Of a stretch of DNA of 22,743 nt, positions 13,855 to 21,475 are shown piece by piece. The number at the start of each line of letters is the position of its first letter. Position 1 is the first letter of the stretch. The stretch is from the NCBI GenBank assembly GCA_023129355.1, contig JAGMCC010000003.1:1-22743 (forward strand). The letters are read 5' to 3'. A program made the translations under genes and the position numbers. The notes beneath the pieces are model-generated. The model made no database searches and was not told the DNA's origin. It saw only the letters and a program-made list of their open reading frames with translations. This stretch comes from Dehalococcoidia bacterium. GTDB taxonomy: Bacteria; Chloroflexota; Dehalococcoidia; E44-bin15.

Positions 13855-14721
13855 ATGTCAGAGAATAACCAGGCTGGCAGTACTGTAGAAAACTTCGACG
13901 ACATCTGGAAACAAGTACAGTCAGCTATCACTGAGAGTATAAGACAATGCTTTCCTAACAACAGAGAAATTGTAGATAATCTCAAAGGAATGCTCGAAAT
14001 AGTCAAAACAATGCGTTTAGTAGAAGATCGAGAGTCGATACAACTTGGACTCGATTTTTTAACTGTGGCTGAAAGCGATATCGCTAGTTGTAACGTGTTA
14101 CATTCAAAGAAGTTGTACCCTCAATCTACCTACCACCTTCAACAAGCTGTGGAAAAGGCGACTAAAGGGTATGTTCTGGGATTCGGTTTAATGAAAAAAG
14201 ACGAAATAATTCATCATAGAACACCAGATCTGTTCCTCCGTGCGTTGTTTGATAAAACCGGCATTCGACTCTGGGCTAGTCAACTGCCTGACCAAAGTTT
14301 AAAAACGATAATAGACGATTACGCTTCATCTATTTCAAAAGAAAAGAGGAAAGAAATCGCTCAAACAAGCTACAATAGTATACTTAGCTTTCTTTCTCTT
14401 GCGGAGGAATATCAGAGAATGAGTAAACGACTTACTAGCGACCTCACCAGACAAATCAGGCTTATCCTTAAAAAAGAGGATGGGGTTAACATACCAGGGC
14501 TTCAAGTCTTGTCAGCAATAATTACGCTTTTCATCCTTGCGCCAATTTCATTTCCACATGAAGCATTTACCAGATATCCCGCTATAAATCCTGATACGGA
14601 AATGTCACCCTCTGATTATGTAGCTAGCCTTGGAATAGTTAAAGCCACCCCGAAAATTACGAAACACCTAATACCACAAATTAAAAACTTAAAGAGCGTG
14701 TTATCGGAAAGCAGTACATGA
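13855..14721 (+). CDS. HEPN-like domain protein with C-terminal hydrophobic segment
   Basis: 288-residue protein, AT-rich compared with its neighbours. Residues about 63-135 resemble a HEPN domain: LGLDFLTVAESDIA, then SKKLYPQSTYHLQQAVEKATKGY, the typical 'YxxxxfhxQQavEKalKa' helix, then a histidine-rich HHRTPDLF in place of the usual tHdL. The catalytic R-x4-6-H motif of HEPN RNases is not seen in the usual place, so RNase activity is doubtful. A hydrophobic stretch at about 215-233 (VLSAIITLFILAPISF) suggests membrane attachment. The frame is open from 13750 but the ATG at 13855 has GAAAGGAGAG upstream and the promoter module would otherwise lie inside the gene. HEPN proteins often occur in toxin or defence modules; no nucleotidyltransferase partner is adjacent. 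Confidence 0.6.
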   Translation: MSENNQAGSTVENFDDIWKQVQSAITESIRQCFPNNREIVDNLKGMLEIVKTMRLVEDRESIQLGLDFLTVAESDIASCNVLHSKKLYPQSTYHLQQAVEKATKGYVLGFGLMKKDEIIHHRTPDLFLRALFDKTGIRLWASQLPDQSLKTIIDDYASSISKEKRKEIAQTSYNSILSFLSLAEEYQRMSKRLTSDLTRQIRLILKKEDGVNIPGLQVLSAIITLFILAPISFPHEAFTRYPAINPDTEMSPSDYVASLGIVKATPKITKHLIPQIKNLKSVLSESST

Positions 14722-14727
14722 CCAGGC

Positions 14728-14757
14728 TTGACAGAGCCCTATTCGGGGGTGTATACC
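14728..14757 (+). promoter_or_regulatory. Repeated promoter module, copy 2 (racemase gene)
   Basis: TTGACA (14728-14733), 18-base spacer containing ATTCGGGGG, then TATACC (14752-14757). Relative to copy 1 about ten bases (GGTGGTTTTG) are missing just after TATA, so CCGATTG follows directly, then AGAAGGAGG as ribosome binding site. Confidence 0.65.
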
Positions 14758-14781
14758 GATTGACATAGAAGGAGGTTTAAG

Positions 14782-15582
14782 ATGAGAATCTGTTTAGTCG
14801 GTGTCGGCCAGTCGGTGCCCGGTTTCGAGGATATCTGGTTCGGCATAATAGAAAAGGGCTACAAGAAGGTGCTGCGACCGGACACTGAAGTGGTGCAAAG
14901 GGGACTAAAGGTTGGGCTTGGTAATCCCTTAGATTACACCAATAATTATTACACTCACCTGAACCTGGGGAGTCTCGTGGAGGCATTTATAGAGGCGGAG
15001 AAGGAGGGGTTCGATGCCGCGGTAGTAGGCTGTTTTGATGACTGGGGGATCAAGGAAGCAAGTGCCGTTGTGGATATACCGCTCATTGGACCCGGCCTAT
15101 CGAGTATGCTCTTTGCCTGCCAGTTAGGCCGCAAATTTGCCGTGATCGTGGCCAACATGCCAGGAATCGTTCCTCATATTGAAGAGCAAATCAGGGCATG
15201 TGGTTTGCAGGATCGGCTGATACCCAATGGCGTGGTCAATGATACACATGCCTTTGAGGATACCTGGACCAAGAGCTTCGCCGACCCGCAGTTTGCCGCC
15301 AATGGCGTTATCGAAAAGTCGAGGGAATTGGTGTCTCAGGGTGCTGATGTAATAGTAGTTGGCTGCTGTGGTATAGGCCCATTTTGCAGCGCTGCTGGCT
15401 TACATAAAATCGAAGTGGATGGCAGAAATATACCTATCCTGGACGCTCAGATGATAGCCGTAAAGACCGCTGAGATGGCTGTCGATATCAAGAAAGGGAC
15501 AGGCCTGCCGTTTACCAGTCTGCCGCGGCCGGCAGCAGAGGATGTGAAAAGGGTAAGGGATATATTTGGATTGCCCACTTAG
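14782..15582 (+). CDS. Asp/Glu/hydantoin racemase superfamily protein
   Basis: Cofactor-independent racemase-fold protein of 266 residues. The two-cysteine arrangement of the family is present: Cys84 in VVGCFDDWG and Cys195/Cys196 in VVGCCGIGP, which would act as the opposed acid/base pair. The spacing and the PLIGPGLSSMLFACQLGRKFAVI block most resemble hydantoin racemase/HyuE-type or AroM-like members rather than MurI. The substrate is not readable. AAGGAGGT at 14769-14776 fixes the ATG. It is apparently monocistronic, driven by promoter copy 2, and followed by about 345 non-coding bases before the SDR. Confidence 0.8.
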   Translation: MRICLVGVGQSVPGFEDIWFGIIEKGYKKVLRPDTEVVQRGLKVGLGNPLDYTNNYYTHLNLGSLVEAFIEAEKEGFDAAVVGCFDDWGIKEASAVVDIPLIGPGLSSMLFACQLGRKFAVIVANMPGIVPHIEEQIRACGLQDRLIPNGVVNDTHAFEDTWTKSFADPQFAANGVIEKSRELVSQGADVIVVGCCGIGPFCSAAGLHKIEVDGRNIPILDAQMIAVKTAEMAVDIKKGTGLPFTSLPRPAAEDVKRVRDIFGLPT

Positions 15583-15810
15583 CCTGAGGTAAAACTTGGT
15601 AATCTTGCCCGAGTAATATAGTGACATAATACTAGCTCAGTTGACATACGGGCGTCTTCTCGTCAATGCATGATAATAGTCAGGCTCAGCGAGATGCCAG
15701 GAGAAGACAGGAGCTACTTCACCGCGGAGCGGGGCGCCATTACCCAATAACTGCTTTGTGAATTCCTTCTGTCCGCAGCAAACTCCAAAGCGATTGAGCC
15801 TGACGATGTC

Positions 15811-15852
15811 TGCCCATAAAGACCAACAGCGGCAACTGCATTGAGAACCTTG
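15811..15852 (+). repeat. 42-base direct repeat, copy a
   Basis: TGCCCATAAAGACCAACAGC and the following 22 bases match 16920-16961 at 37 of 42 positions. It directly precedes promoter copy 3, and its partner precedes the decayed promoter of comEA, so the repeat unit is larger than the promoter itself. Confidence 0.75.
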
Positions 15853-15891
15853 ACGGGGCGCTATTCGGTGGGGTATAGGTGGTTTTGCCGA
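15850..15891 (+). promoter_or_regulatory. Repeated promoter module, copy 3 (SDR gene)
   Basis: TTGACG (15850-15855), 18-base spacer, TATAGG (15874-15879), then GTGGTTTTGCCGA, 40 of 42 identical to copy 1. About 37 bases separate the module from the GTG start of the SDR. Confidence 0.75.
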
Positions 15892-15927
15892 CTGTCACAA
15901 TAACAATGTAGATGGAGGTAAATAAAC

Positions 15928-16719
15928 GTGCTCAAAGAGTTTAGTATTGAGGGCAAGGTTGCCATCGTTACTGGTGCAGCTCGGGGCATTGGCAAAGGGA
16001 TTGCGGTAACTTTGGCTGAAGCCGGTGCCGATATTGTCGCTGTGGACCGAGCCACGGAGGAAAACGAGCAAACCGCAAGCGAGGTTCAAGCTCTGGGGCG
16101 GCGATGCCTCGCTATCACCACCGATGTCACCAAAGAAGACCAGGTGCAACGGATGGTCAGCGAGGCCATATCGAAATTGGGGAAAATCGACATCCTGGTT
16201 AATAATGCTGGCAAAGGCGCCAGGCGGGTGGTAGTACCCCTGGCTGAGCATAATATCCGCCAGATAACTGACGAGGACTGGTATGATGTGCTGGACCTCA
16301 ACGTGAGGGCTATCCTGTTATGCGCCAGGGCTGTAGGCCCCCATATGATCGAGCGACGAAAGGGGAAGATCATTATCATTACCTCCGCTGCCGCTATAAG
16401 CGCATTTGACCATAATAGCCTGTATTGTGTGAGCAAAGCGGCAGCGGCTAGATTTACACAGACTCTGGCCCAGGAATGGGCCCCGTATAATATTAATGTC
16501 AATGCCATCGGCCCTACCTGGACGCTAACCGAAGGAGCCAAAATGATGCTGGAGAAGAGTGAAGAATACAGGCAAAAAGAGATGGCCCGTATCCCAATGG
16601 GGAGAGCTGCCACCCCGAGGGAGATAGGTCTTCTTGCTGTTTACCTCGCTTCTGATGCCTCCGATTTCGTTACCGGGCAGAATATCTATATAGATGGGGG
16701 GCTGACCGCCGCGGGCTGA
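15928..16719 (+). CDS. Short-chain dehydrogenase/reductase (SDR)
   Basis: Classical SDR oxidoreductase, 263 residues. The NAD(P)-binding TGAARGIG is at 15-22, NNAG at 92-95, catalytic Asn about 125, Ser about 153 and the Tyr166/Lys170 pair in YCVSK. An acidic residue (Asp40, IVAVDRA) after the second strand favours NAD(H) over NADP(H). The C-terminal DFVTGQNIYIDGGLTAAG is typical of FabG/glucose-dehydrogenase-like members. The substrate is unknown. The start is GTG at 15928 with GATGGAGGT upstream. An expanded loop at about 96-112 (KGARRVVVPLAEHNIRQI) is a little longer than in FabG. Monocistronic, with promoter copy 3. Confidence 0.9.
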   Translation: MLKEFSIEGKVAIVTGAARGIGKGIAVTLAEAGADIVAVDRATEENEQTASEVQALGRRCLAITTDVTKEDQVQRMVSEAISKLGKIDILVNNAGKGARRVVVPLAEHNIRQITDEDWYDVLDLNVRAILLCARAVGPHMIERRKGKIIIITSAAAISAFDHNSLYCVSKAAAARFTQTLAQEWAPYNINVNAIGPTWTLTEGAKMMLEKSEEYRQKEMARIPMGRAATPREIGLLAVYLASDASDFVTGQNIYIDGGLTAAG

Positions 16720-16919
16720 TTTCTGCGCCCGTTTCCAGGGGTTGACCGGCAGCGAAAGCTGGATTGTGAATTCCGGGATAAAAGCGGCGTAAAGTAGGGA
16801 ATGATTCCGGTACAGGCTGTCTGTGCAGCTACTATAGCGACTTTTTTGAAGCTGTTCCTTCCATTTGCGTGATAATGTAACTATTAGCCAGATCGGTAGC
16901 TAACTATAGCGACGGTGTA

Positions 16920-16961
16920 TGCCCATAAAAACCAGCAGCGGCAACTGCGTTGAGAGTCTTG
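16920..16961 (+). repeat. 42-base direct repeat, copy b
   Basis: Partner of 15811-15852 (37 of 42 identical). After the shared CTTG, six extra bases (GGGGTTT region) separate it from a decayed form of the promoter module. Confidence 0.75.
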
Positions 16962-16964
16962 GGG

Positions 16965-16994
16965 TTTACGGAGCGCCCTTCGCCTGAATAGTTT
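16965..16994 (+). promoter_or_regulatory. Decayed promoter module upstream of comEA
   Basis: TTTACGGAGCGCCCTTCG aligns with TTGACGGGGCGCTATTCG of copy 3. The -10 position holds AATAG/TAGTTT instead of TATAGG. It may be weak or dead; no better comEA promoter is visible. Confidence 0.35.
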
Positions 16995-17015
16995 TTGGTT
17001 TAAGGGGGAGAAGAC

Positions 17016-17537
17016 ATGAAGAGGATGGCCAGTTATAAAGTACTCATCGCTTTTTCACTCATTGTGCTTATCATCATCGGGGGCGTCTTCCTTTTTCAAC
17101 AGCAGCCCTGGTCAAATGAGCCCCTGGAGATCACGCTCACCACGCCCACTTCTTCCGTACCGGCGGATAAGGAGGTCTATGTGGGCGGCGCAGTGGTGAG
17201 TCCCGGGTGGTACCCCCTTGAACCGGGCGATGGCATTGAGGATGTCCTTTCCATGGCTGGCGGGGGCACCGGCGATGCCGACCCTGCCAGGGTTAAACTC
17301 TATATATGCGAAAAATTCGATGACGGGGAGAGTGCGGCACCGCAGTTGGTCAGCATCAACCGCGCTGAGGCCTGGCTCCTCGATGCCCTGCCCGGAATCG
17401 GCCCGGCGCTGGCGCAAAACATCATCCAATACCGCGAGGATAATGGCCCCTTTGTGATGATTGAGGAGTTGTTGCTGGTATCTGGCATCGGTGAGGCAAA
17501 ATACGATGGACTGAAGGGTTTAATCACAGCGGAATAG
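17016..17537 (+). CDS. comEA: ComEA-like competence DNA-binding protein
   Basis: DNA receptor of natural transformation, tethered to the outer face of the membrane. One hydrophobic helix at about 8-27 is the anchor. A SLBB-type domain follows (about 53-97; VYVGGAVVSPGWYPLEPGD). The C-terminal helix-hairpin-helix pair is at about 113-170, with SINRAEAWLLDALPGIGPALAQNII and the second VSGIGEAKYDGLKGLI. The usual family opening 'INlNtAsxxeLxxLPGIG' is recognisable but Ala/Trp-modified. ATG with AAGGGGGAG upstream. It is separated by 24 bases from comEC, the channel protein, the standard order. Confidence 0.9.
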   Translation: MKRMASYKVLIAFSLIVLIIIGGVFLFQQQPWSNEPLEITLTTPTSSVPADKEVYVGGAVVSPGWYPLEPGDGIEDVLSMAGGGTGDADPARVKLYICEKFDDGESAAPQLVSINRAEAWLLDALPGIGPALAQNIIQYREDNGPFVMIEELLLVSGIGEAKYDGLKGLITAE

Positions 17538-17561
17538 CAGCGATAGCACGAAAAGAAAATA

Positions 17562-19985
17562 ATGGCGCTGGTTTATCTTAGTTTAGCCCTTGTCGTCGGC
17601 ATATATTTCGGCTCCCATTTCCCACTGACACTTGCTATCGCTTTACCCACCATAGCTGCAGCCCTCCTTATCGCTCTCCTCTGGCGAAAAAATAGGCCCG
17701 TCCTATTGGGCGGGATCTGTATAGCTCTCTTCCTCTGCGGCGCCCTCAGATACGGTGCAGTCCCCACCGGCGATGCGCTCCAGTCTTATATTGGCAAAGG
17801 AACCGTGGCGATCACCGGGGTGGTAGTTGAGGAGCCCGAGCCCAGAGATTCATCGACCAAGCTCATCCTCTCGGCGAGGAAGATAAATGGGGAAAAGGTC
17901 TCGGGTACTCTCCTGGTGCGCACCACCAGGTATCCCGTTTATGAATACGGTGATTTAGTCGAAGTAACCGGGGAGCTGGAGGAGCCGCCTGAGGATCTCG
18001 ATGGTTTCGACTACCGTGCCTACCTCGCCCGCCAGGGCATCTACTCCACAATGTATTACCCCGATATCGAGCGCGAGGGGAGCGGGCAGGGGCCACAGCC
18101 CTTTCAGGCTATCTACTCCTTCAGGCACCGAATGGGGGAGGCGCTGGGAGCCTCGCTTTCCGAGCCTCAAGGTTCGCTGGCTCAGGGCATCCTCCTAGGG
18201 CTGCGCCACAATATACCGCCATCCTTATATGAGAACTTCCGGGACTCAGGGACGGCCCACCTCCTCGCCATCTCCGGGCTTCACATGGCCATTGTCGGCG
18301 GCATCCTGCTCAGCGTTACGCTATGGCTCTTCGGCAGGCGGAGGCCGACCTATTTCCTGGTAACCCTTAGCGCCCTCTGGCTCTATGCCCTGCTCGCCGG
18401 GATGTCGCCATCGGTGATGCGAGCGGCCATCATGGTCAGCCTCTTTATCTTCGCCGCCTACGTAGGCCGGCAGCGGAGCGGGATCACTGCCATCGCCTTC
18501 GCCGCAGCGATAATGGTGACGATCGATCCCCAGATCCTGTGGCAGGTGAGCTTTCAACTGAGCTTCACCGCAGTGCTCGGCCTCATCCTTCTGACCCCAA
18601 CATTTCAGCAGTGGGGGAGGAGGACCAGAGCGCCAACTATCGTGGTCGATAGCTTCGCGTATAGCCTGGGGGCCATCCTGGCCACCCTACCCCTCGTGGC
18701 CTACTACTTTGGGTATGTATCCCTGGTCGGCCTCCCCGCCACCTTCCTCACTGTGCTTGCACTGCCCGCCATCATCGTGCTCTCGGCACTGGTTGGTCTT
18801 ATCGGGCTCCTCTCCGTGCCTGTCGCCCAGGTCATCGGGTGGGTCGATTGGCTCTTCCTCAAGTACATGGCTACGGTGGTGAAGGGCTTTGCCGCCTTGC
18901 CCTGGTCCTCCATGGAGATCGGTGGGATGGATGCTTACTGGGTCTGGCTCTACTATGGCGTACTCGGTGGCACGATCTGGCTGGGCACGAGAAGGAAGCG
19001 GCTTTCTTCGAGCATTTTGAGCATTTTGGGCGTAAAAGGCGGCTTTGGGAGGACTCGAGGCGGTTTGCCCTCGCTATCTCGAAGGGTAGTTGCAAAATTT
19101 GCTTTCGCTCTGCTCCTTATCATTGCCATCCTGATCTGGACTGCCGCAGCGGTCGCCCCGGGAAATGGCAAGCTCAGCATTAGCTTTCTGGATGTGGGGC
19201 AGGGCGATGCCGCCCTCATCACCACCCCCTCCGGCCAGCATATCCTCGTTGATGGCGGGCCCAGCCCGGAAAAGGTCGCCTATGAGCTTGGGGAAGCGCT
19301 GCCATTTTGGGAGCGCACGATCGACCTGGTGGTGCTCACTCACGCCCATGATGACCATGTCAGCGGGCTGGTGGAGGTGCTTCGCCGCTACGAAGTCGAG
19401 CAGGTGCTGTATCCAGAAGGCATCGACTATACCTCCAATGCATACTCCGAGTGGCTCAGCGTGATCGAGGAGAAGGGGATCGCGCGCGTACGAGCTCAGG
19501 CAGGGCAGAGGATCGACCTCGGTGGCGGGGCAACCCTTGAGGTACTCAACCCGCCGGCGGAATTTCTCGATGGCACCGAGTCTGATATCGATAACAATGG
19601 TGTGGTGCTGCGCCTGGAGATGGGGGAGGTCAGCTTCCTGCTCACCGCTGACCTTTATGGGGATGGAGAGCTTTATCTGGTCTGTGAGCGTGTGGAGCTT
19701 AGGAGCACCGTGCTTCAGGTGAGCCATCACGGCTCAAGCACTTCTACCTCGGCAAGCTTTCTTGATGCCGTTAACCCACAGGTGGCGGTGATCTCCGTGG
19801 GCGCGAACAACCGCTTCGGCCTCCCCAGCGATGAGGTCATGGCCCGGCTCACCCAGAGCCTGGGGCAGGACAGGGTCTACCTCACCTCGGAGCAGGGCAC
19901 CATCACCTTCACCACCGATGGGGAGAGGCTATGGGTGGCTACGGTGAGGGAGGGGAGCGCGAAACAGGTGGAGACGGAGCTATAA
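17562..19985 (+). CDS. comEC: ComEC/Rec2 DNA-uptake channel protein
   Basis: Membrane channel that carries single-stranded DNA into the cytoplasm, 807 residues. The N-terminal hydrophobic helices and an OB-like DUF4131 region span about 1-165, with GVVVEEPEPRDSSTKLIL. The competence domain (about 205-480) starts at the conserved GTAHLLAISGLHMAIVGG block and includes MSPSVMRAAIMVS. The C-terminal metallo-beta-lactamase-like domain (about 535-775) has SFLDVGQGDAALI and the metal motif HAHDDH at 594-599, then SHHGS near 725. All three domains are present, so the machine looks complete. The ribosome site is weak (GAAAAG). Partner pilus genes are not in this window. Confidence 0.95.
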   Translation: MALVYLSLALVVGIYFGSHFPLTLAIALPTIAAALLIALLWRKNRPVLLGGICIALFLCGALRYGAVPTGDALQSYIGKGTVAITGVVVEEPEPRDSSTKLILSARKINGEKVSGTLLVRTTRYPVYEYGDLVEVTGELEEPPEDLDGFDYRAYLARQGIYSTMYYPDIEREGSGQGPQPFQAIYSFRHRMGEALGASLSEPQGSLAQGILLGLRHNIPPSLYENFRDSGTAHLLAISGLHMAIVGGILLSVTLWLFGRRRPTYFLVTLSALWLYALLAGMSPSVMRAAIMVSLFIFAAYVGRQRSGITAIAFAAAIMVTIDPQILWQVSFQLSFTAVLGLILLTPTFQQWGRRTRAPTIVVDSFAYSLGAILATLPLVAYYFGYVSLVGLPATFLTVLALPAIIVLSALVGLIGLLSVPVAQVIGWVDWLFLKYMATVVKGFAALPWSSMEIGGMDAYWVWLYYGVLGGTIWLGTRRKRLSSSILSILGVKGGFGRTRGGLPSLSRRVVAKFAFALLLIIAILIWTAAAVAPGNGKLSISFLDVGQGDAALITTPSGQHILVDGGPSPEKVAYELGEALPFWERTIDLVVLTHAHDDHVSGLVEVLRRYEVEQVLYPEGIDYTSNAYSEWLSVIEEKGIARVRAQAGQRIDLGGGATLEVLNPPAEFLDGTESDIDNNGVVLRLEMGEVSFLLTADLYGDGELYLVCERVELRSTVLQVSHHGSSTSTSASFLDAVNPQVAVISVGANNRFGLPSDEVMARLTQSLGQDRVYLTSEQGTITFTTDGERLWVATVREGSAKQVETEL

Positions 19986-20154
19986 TCCATTCGAAGCTTC
20001 TTATCTCCGCCTCCAGCTCCACCTTCTTACGCTTCCTCCTCAACGCCACCACTACAGGGTCATCACTCCCTGAGTTCCACCACACATGGCTCTGTCCTGA
20101 CATGGATGGCCGCGTGGTCAACGCTTGTAAGGGGCCCGTATCGAGAAACGCCAT
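19939..20154 (-). CDS. Possible small protein of unknown function antisense to the comEC end
   Basis: 71-codon frame, not recognised. The central part (SGQSHVWWNSGSDDPVVVAL, then RRKRKKVELEAEIRSFEW) looks protein-like: tryptophans, an acidic-basic helix. The last 12 codons read Pro/Ser-rich antisense to comEC and may be a run-on. Support comes from upstream: an extended -10 (TGATATAAT) at 20178-20186, and GCAGGTAGAGG right before the ATG. Against it: overlap with the comEC 3' end and no known relatives. It could be a decayed gene or an antisense transcript. Confidence is low. Confidence 0.3.
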   Translation of the reverse strand: MAFLDTGPLQALTTRPSMSGQSHVWWNSGSDDPVVVALRRKRKKVELEAEIRSFEWIIAPSPPVSRSPPSP

Positions 20155-20426
20155 CCTCTACCTGCCAGTGATCTCCCCATTATATCACTGCTTTTCCGAG
20201 ATTCCTTTCCATCTCAACCTCATTCAGCGACAGGTAGCTCCAAGAACGCCTAAGTCAAACGCCGCCATCAACCTATTTGCCAAGCGCCCTCTTGACCAAC
20301 CCTTTCACCTTGTCGATCCACCTTGTCACGAAAATCACCTCCCTCCTTTTCAGAATTGTCTAATCATCCTCTTTACCGCCTTCTAAAAAACCGAAAGAAA
20401 CGGAAGAATTTTCCAAAAAATTTAGC
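19986..20426. other. Intergenic region between convergent comEC and regulator genes
   Basis: Apart from the possible minus-strand frame (to 20154) and its promoter, nothing coding is supported. The + strand frame running to 20386 has no start signal and odd composition. No strong terminator follows comEC; the 20387-20426 part is A-rich (GAAAGAAACGG, CCAAAAAATTT). Confidence 0.4.
20165..20189 (-). promoter_or_regulatory. Extended -10 promoter enclosed in a perfect inverted repeat
   Basis: Minus strand reads TGATATAAT (20178-20186), an extended -10 with perfect TATAAT. Exact seven-base arms CAGTGAT (20165-20171) and ATCACTG (20183-20189) enclose the sequence from the -10 to the predicted start point. 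This is operator-like. The helix-turn-helix gene 240 bases away is a natural candidate binder, but that is inference. Confidence 0.5.
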
Positions 20427-21134
20427 TCATGCGCGGTAAAGAGCCTTCATTACATCCTGCGCATATCTGCGAAGGGCCTCTAATTTATCCGGGTCCAGTT
20501 CCTCAAGCGACATCTCATACCTCTTGACATACTCATAAAGACGATCAAGGGCTCGTCCAGACGCTGTGTCTATCTGCACCATGCCGGCAGCCAGACCAGC
20601 AGCCAGGCTCATTCCCAGCTTGGTAGGAGGTGCTCCCAGAAGCCTGGCTAATGGACTTTGCGGCCCAAGGCTGTGTTTCACTTCCCCCAGGCTTAGGAGA
20701 AGCGCTGTAATGACCTCAGCACATACGGCCAGCGGCGACCGCGCTTCCAGAATCATGTTAATCACATCGCGCAGCACAGCCTTACGAGCAGAGGCTTTCC
20801 CATGTCGCAGTCTATCTAGCACCTGCGCTTTGATCTGCTCCCACTCTCCCCTGTACTCTGCCGCCTCAGCAACTGACTGGGAAAAGATCTCCTCTGCCAT
20901 TGCCGTTGGCCAGAAACGAACGTGAGACCGGCCGGGGCTTGGGCTCTCTTTGGGCAAGACATACTCCGATATGACAAGCCCTTTTCGCTCCAGAAGACGC
21001 AGCATGTCATAGGCGCTTGACTTCGCCAACCCCAGTCTCCGAGCCACCTCCGTATAATGCATAGGCTGGCGCGCTTCTCGATATAGGTCAAGAAGCCTGC
21101 CGAGAAATGACTTCTGCCTGAAAGTAAGCTTCAT
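20427..21134 (-). CDS. Winged-helix transcriptional regulator
   Basis: 235-residue DNA-binding protein. A MarR/TrmB-like helix-turn-helix lies at about 12-62 (PMHYTEVARRLGLAKSSAYDMLRLLERKGLVISEYV), where LAKSSAYDMLR is the recognition helix. The remaining 170 residues are helical, with a small-residue-rich hydrophobic stretch near 168-190 (GMSLAAGLAAGMVQIDTA), not a transmembrane helix by length; it may be a ligand or dimer domain. No cysteine cluster for metal sensing. ATG preceded by AGGAGAG. Divergent from dodecin. Autoregulation is plausible because of symmetric CGAA-TAT-TTCG (21163-21173) in its leader. Ligand unknown. Confidence 0.75.
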   Translation of the reverse strand: MKLTFRQKSFLGRLLDLYREARQPMHYTEVARRLGLAKSSAYDMLRLLERKGLVISEYVLPKESPSPGRSHVRFWPTAMAEEIFSQSVAEAAEYRGEWEQIKAQVLDRLRHGKASARKAVLRDVINMILEARSPLAVCAEVITALLLSLGEVKHSLGPQSPLARLLGAPPTKLGMSLAAGLAAGMVQIDTASGRALDRLYEYVKRYEMSLEELDPDKLEALRRYAQDVMKALYRA

Positions 21135-21162
21135 AGACTTCTCTCCTAGACCGTCTGTAGTC

Positions 21163-21173
21163 CGAATATTTCG
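21163..21173. promoter_or_regulatory. Possible operator in the regulator leader
   Basis: CGAA-TAT-TTCG dyad located between the predicted start point and the ATG of the regulator. It is short, so it could be chance. Confidence 0.25.
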
Positions 21174-21196
21174 TAATAAACGGAAGTATCAATAAT

Positions 21197-21225
21197 ATAA
21201 TAACAACTTTTCTGCTGTTTGTCAA
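21197..21225 (-). promoter_or_regulatory. Promoter of the winged-helix regulator
   Basis: Minus strand TTGACA (21220-21225, perfect -35), 17-base spacer, TATTAT (21197-21202). Eleven of twelve consensus bases. It gives a leader of about 55 bases before the ATG. Confidence 0.75.
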
Positions 21226-21475
21226 GGGTAGTACCAGGTGAAACGACGCAGCAAACGCTGGTTATGAAGCTAAGTAGAACACGATGAAACCCGATTGGGT
21301 TGAATAAAAAGCCGGATTGCTACCTAACTATAGCTCGGTCTATCCAAATATTCTCATCTACACCTCTAATCCTTCCTGCCCGATGGTTATAGTTCCCACC
21401 GAGGTGGGCTTTCTAATGGATGAGTAAGATTGGCCCTAGAAGTCTCTGAGTGGAGATGAGGAAATAAGGGGAGGG

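Larger units (their letters stand above)
15583..15927. other. Intergenic region with inverted repeats and promoter copy 3
   Basis: No gene supported. It contains a ten-base perfect inverted repeat GTCAGGCTCA / TGAGCCTGAC (15679-15688 and 15795-15804) about 106 bases apart, with a nested GTCTTCTC / GAGAAGAC pair (around 15653 and 15702). Next comes a 42-base direct repeat (15811-15852) shared with 16920-16961, and finally promoter copy 3. This could be a small non-autonomous element. Confidence 0.5.
16720..17015. other. Intergenic region with direct repeats before comEA
   Basis: No gene supported. A 17-base direct repeat is present (16825-16841 and 16896-16913, sharing CTATAGCGAC), a related CTAACTATAGC also occurs near 21325. 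The 42-base repeat (16920-16961) and a decayed promoter module (TTTACG at 16965-16970, then AGCGCCCTTCG and AATAG) follow. Confidence 0.5.

Noticed and set aside
15640..15680. Additional promoter at TTGACA (about 15639-15644)
   Set aside because: The only good -10 (GATAAT) is about 25 bases away, too far, and no gene directly follows.
19074..19730. 218-codon minus-strand frame inside comEC
   Set aside because: Antisense to the metallo-beta-lactamase domain of ComEC, no promoter or start signal.
19931..20386. 151-codon + strand frame after comEC
   Set aside because: It begins inside comEC, lacks a ribosome site, and reads like untranslated Ser/Pro/Leu-rich sequence.
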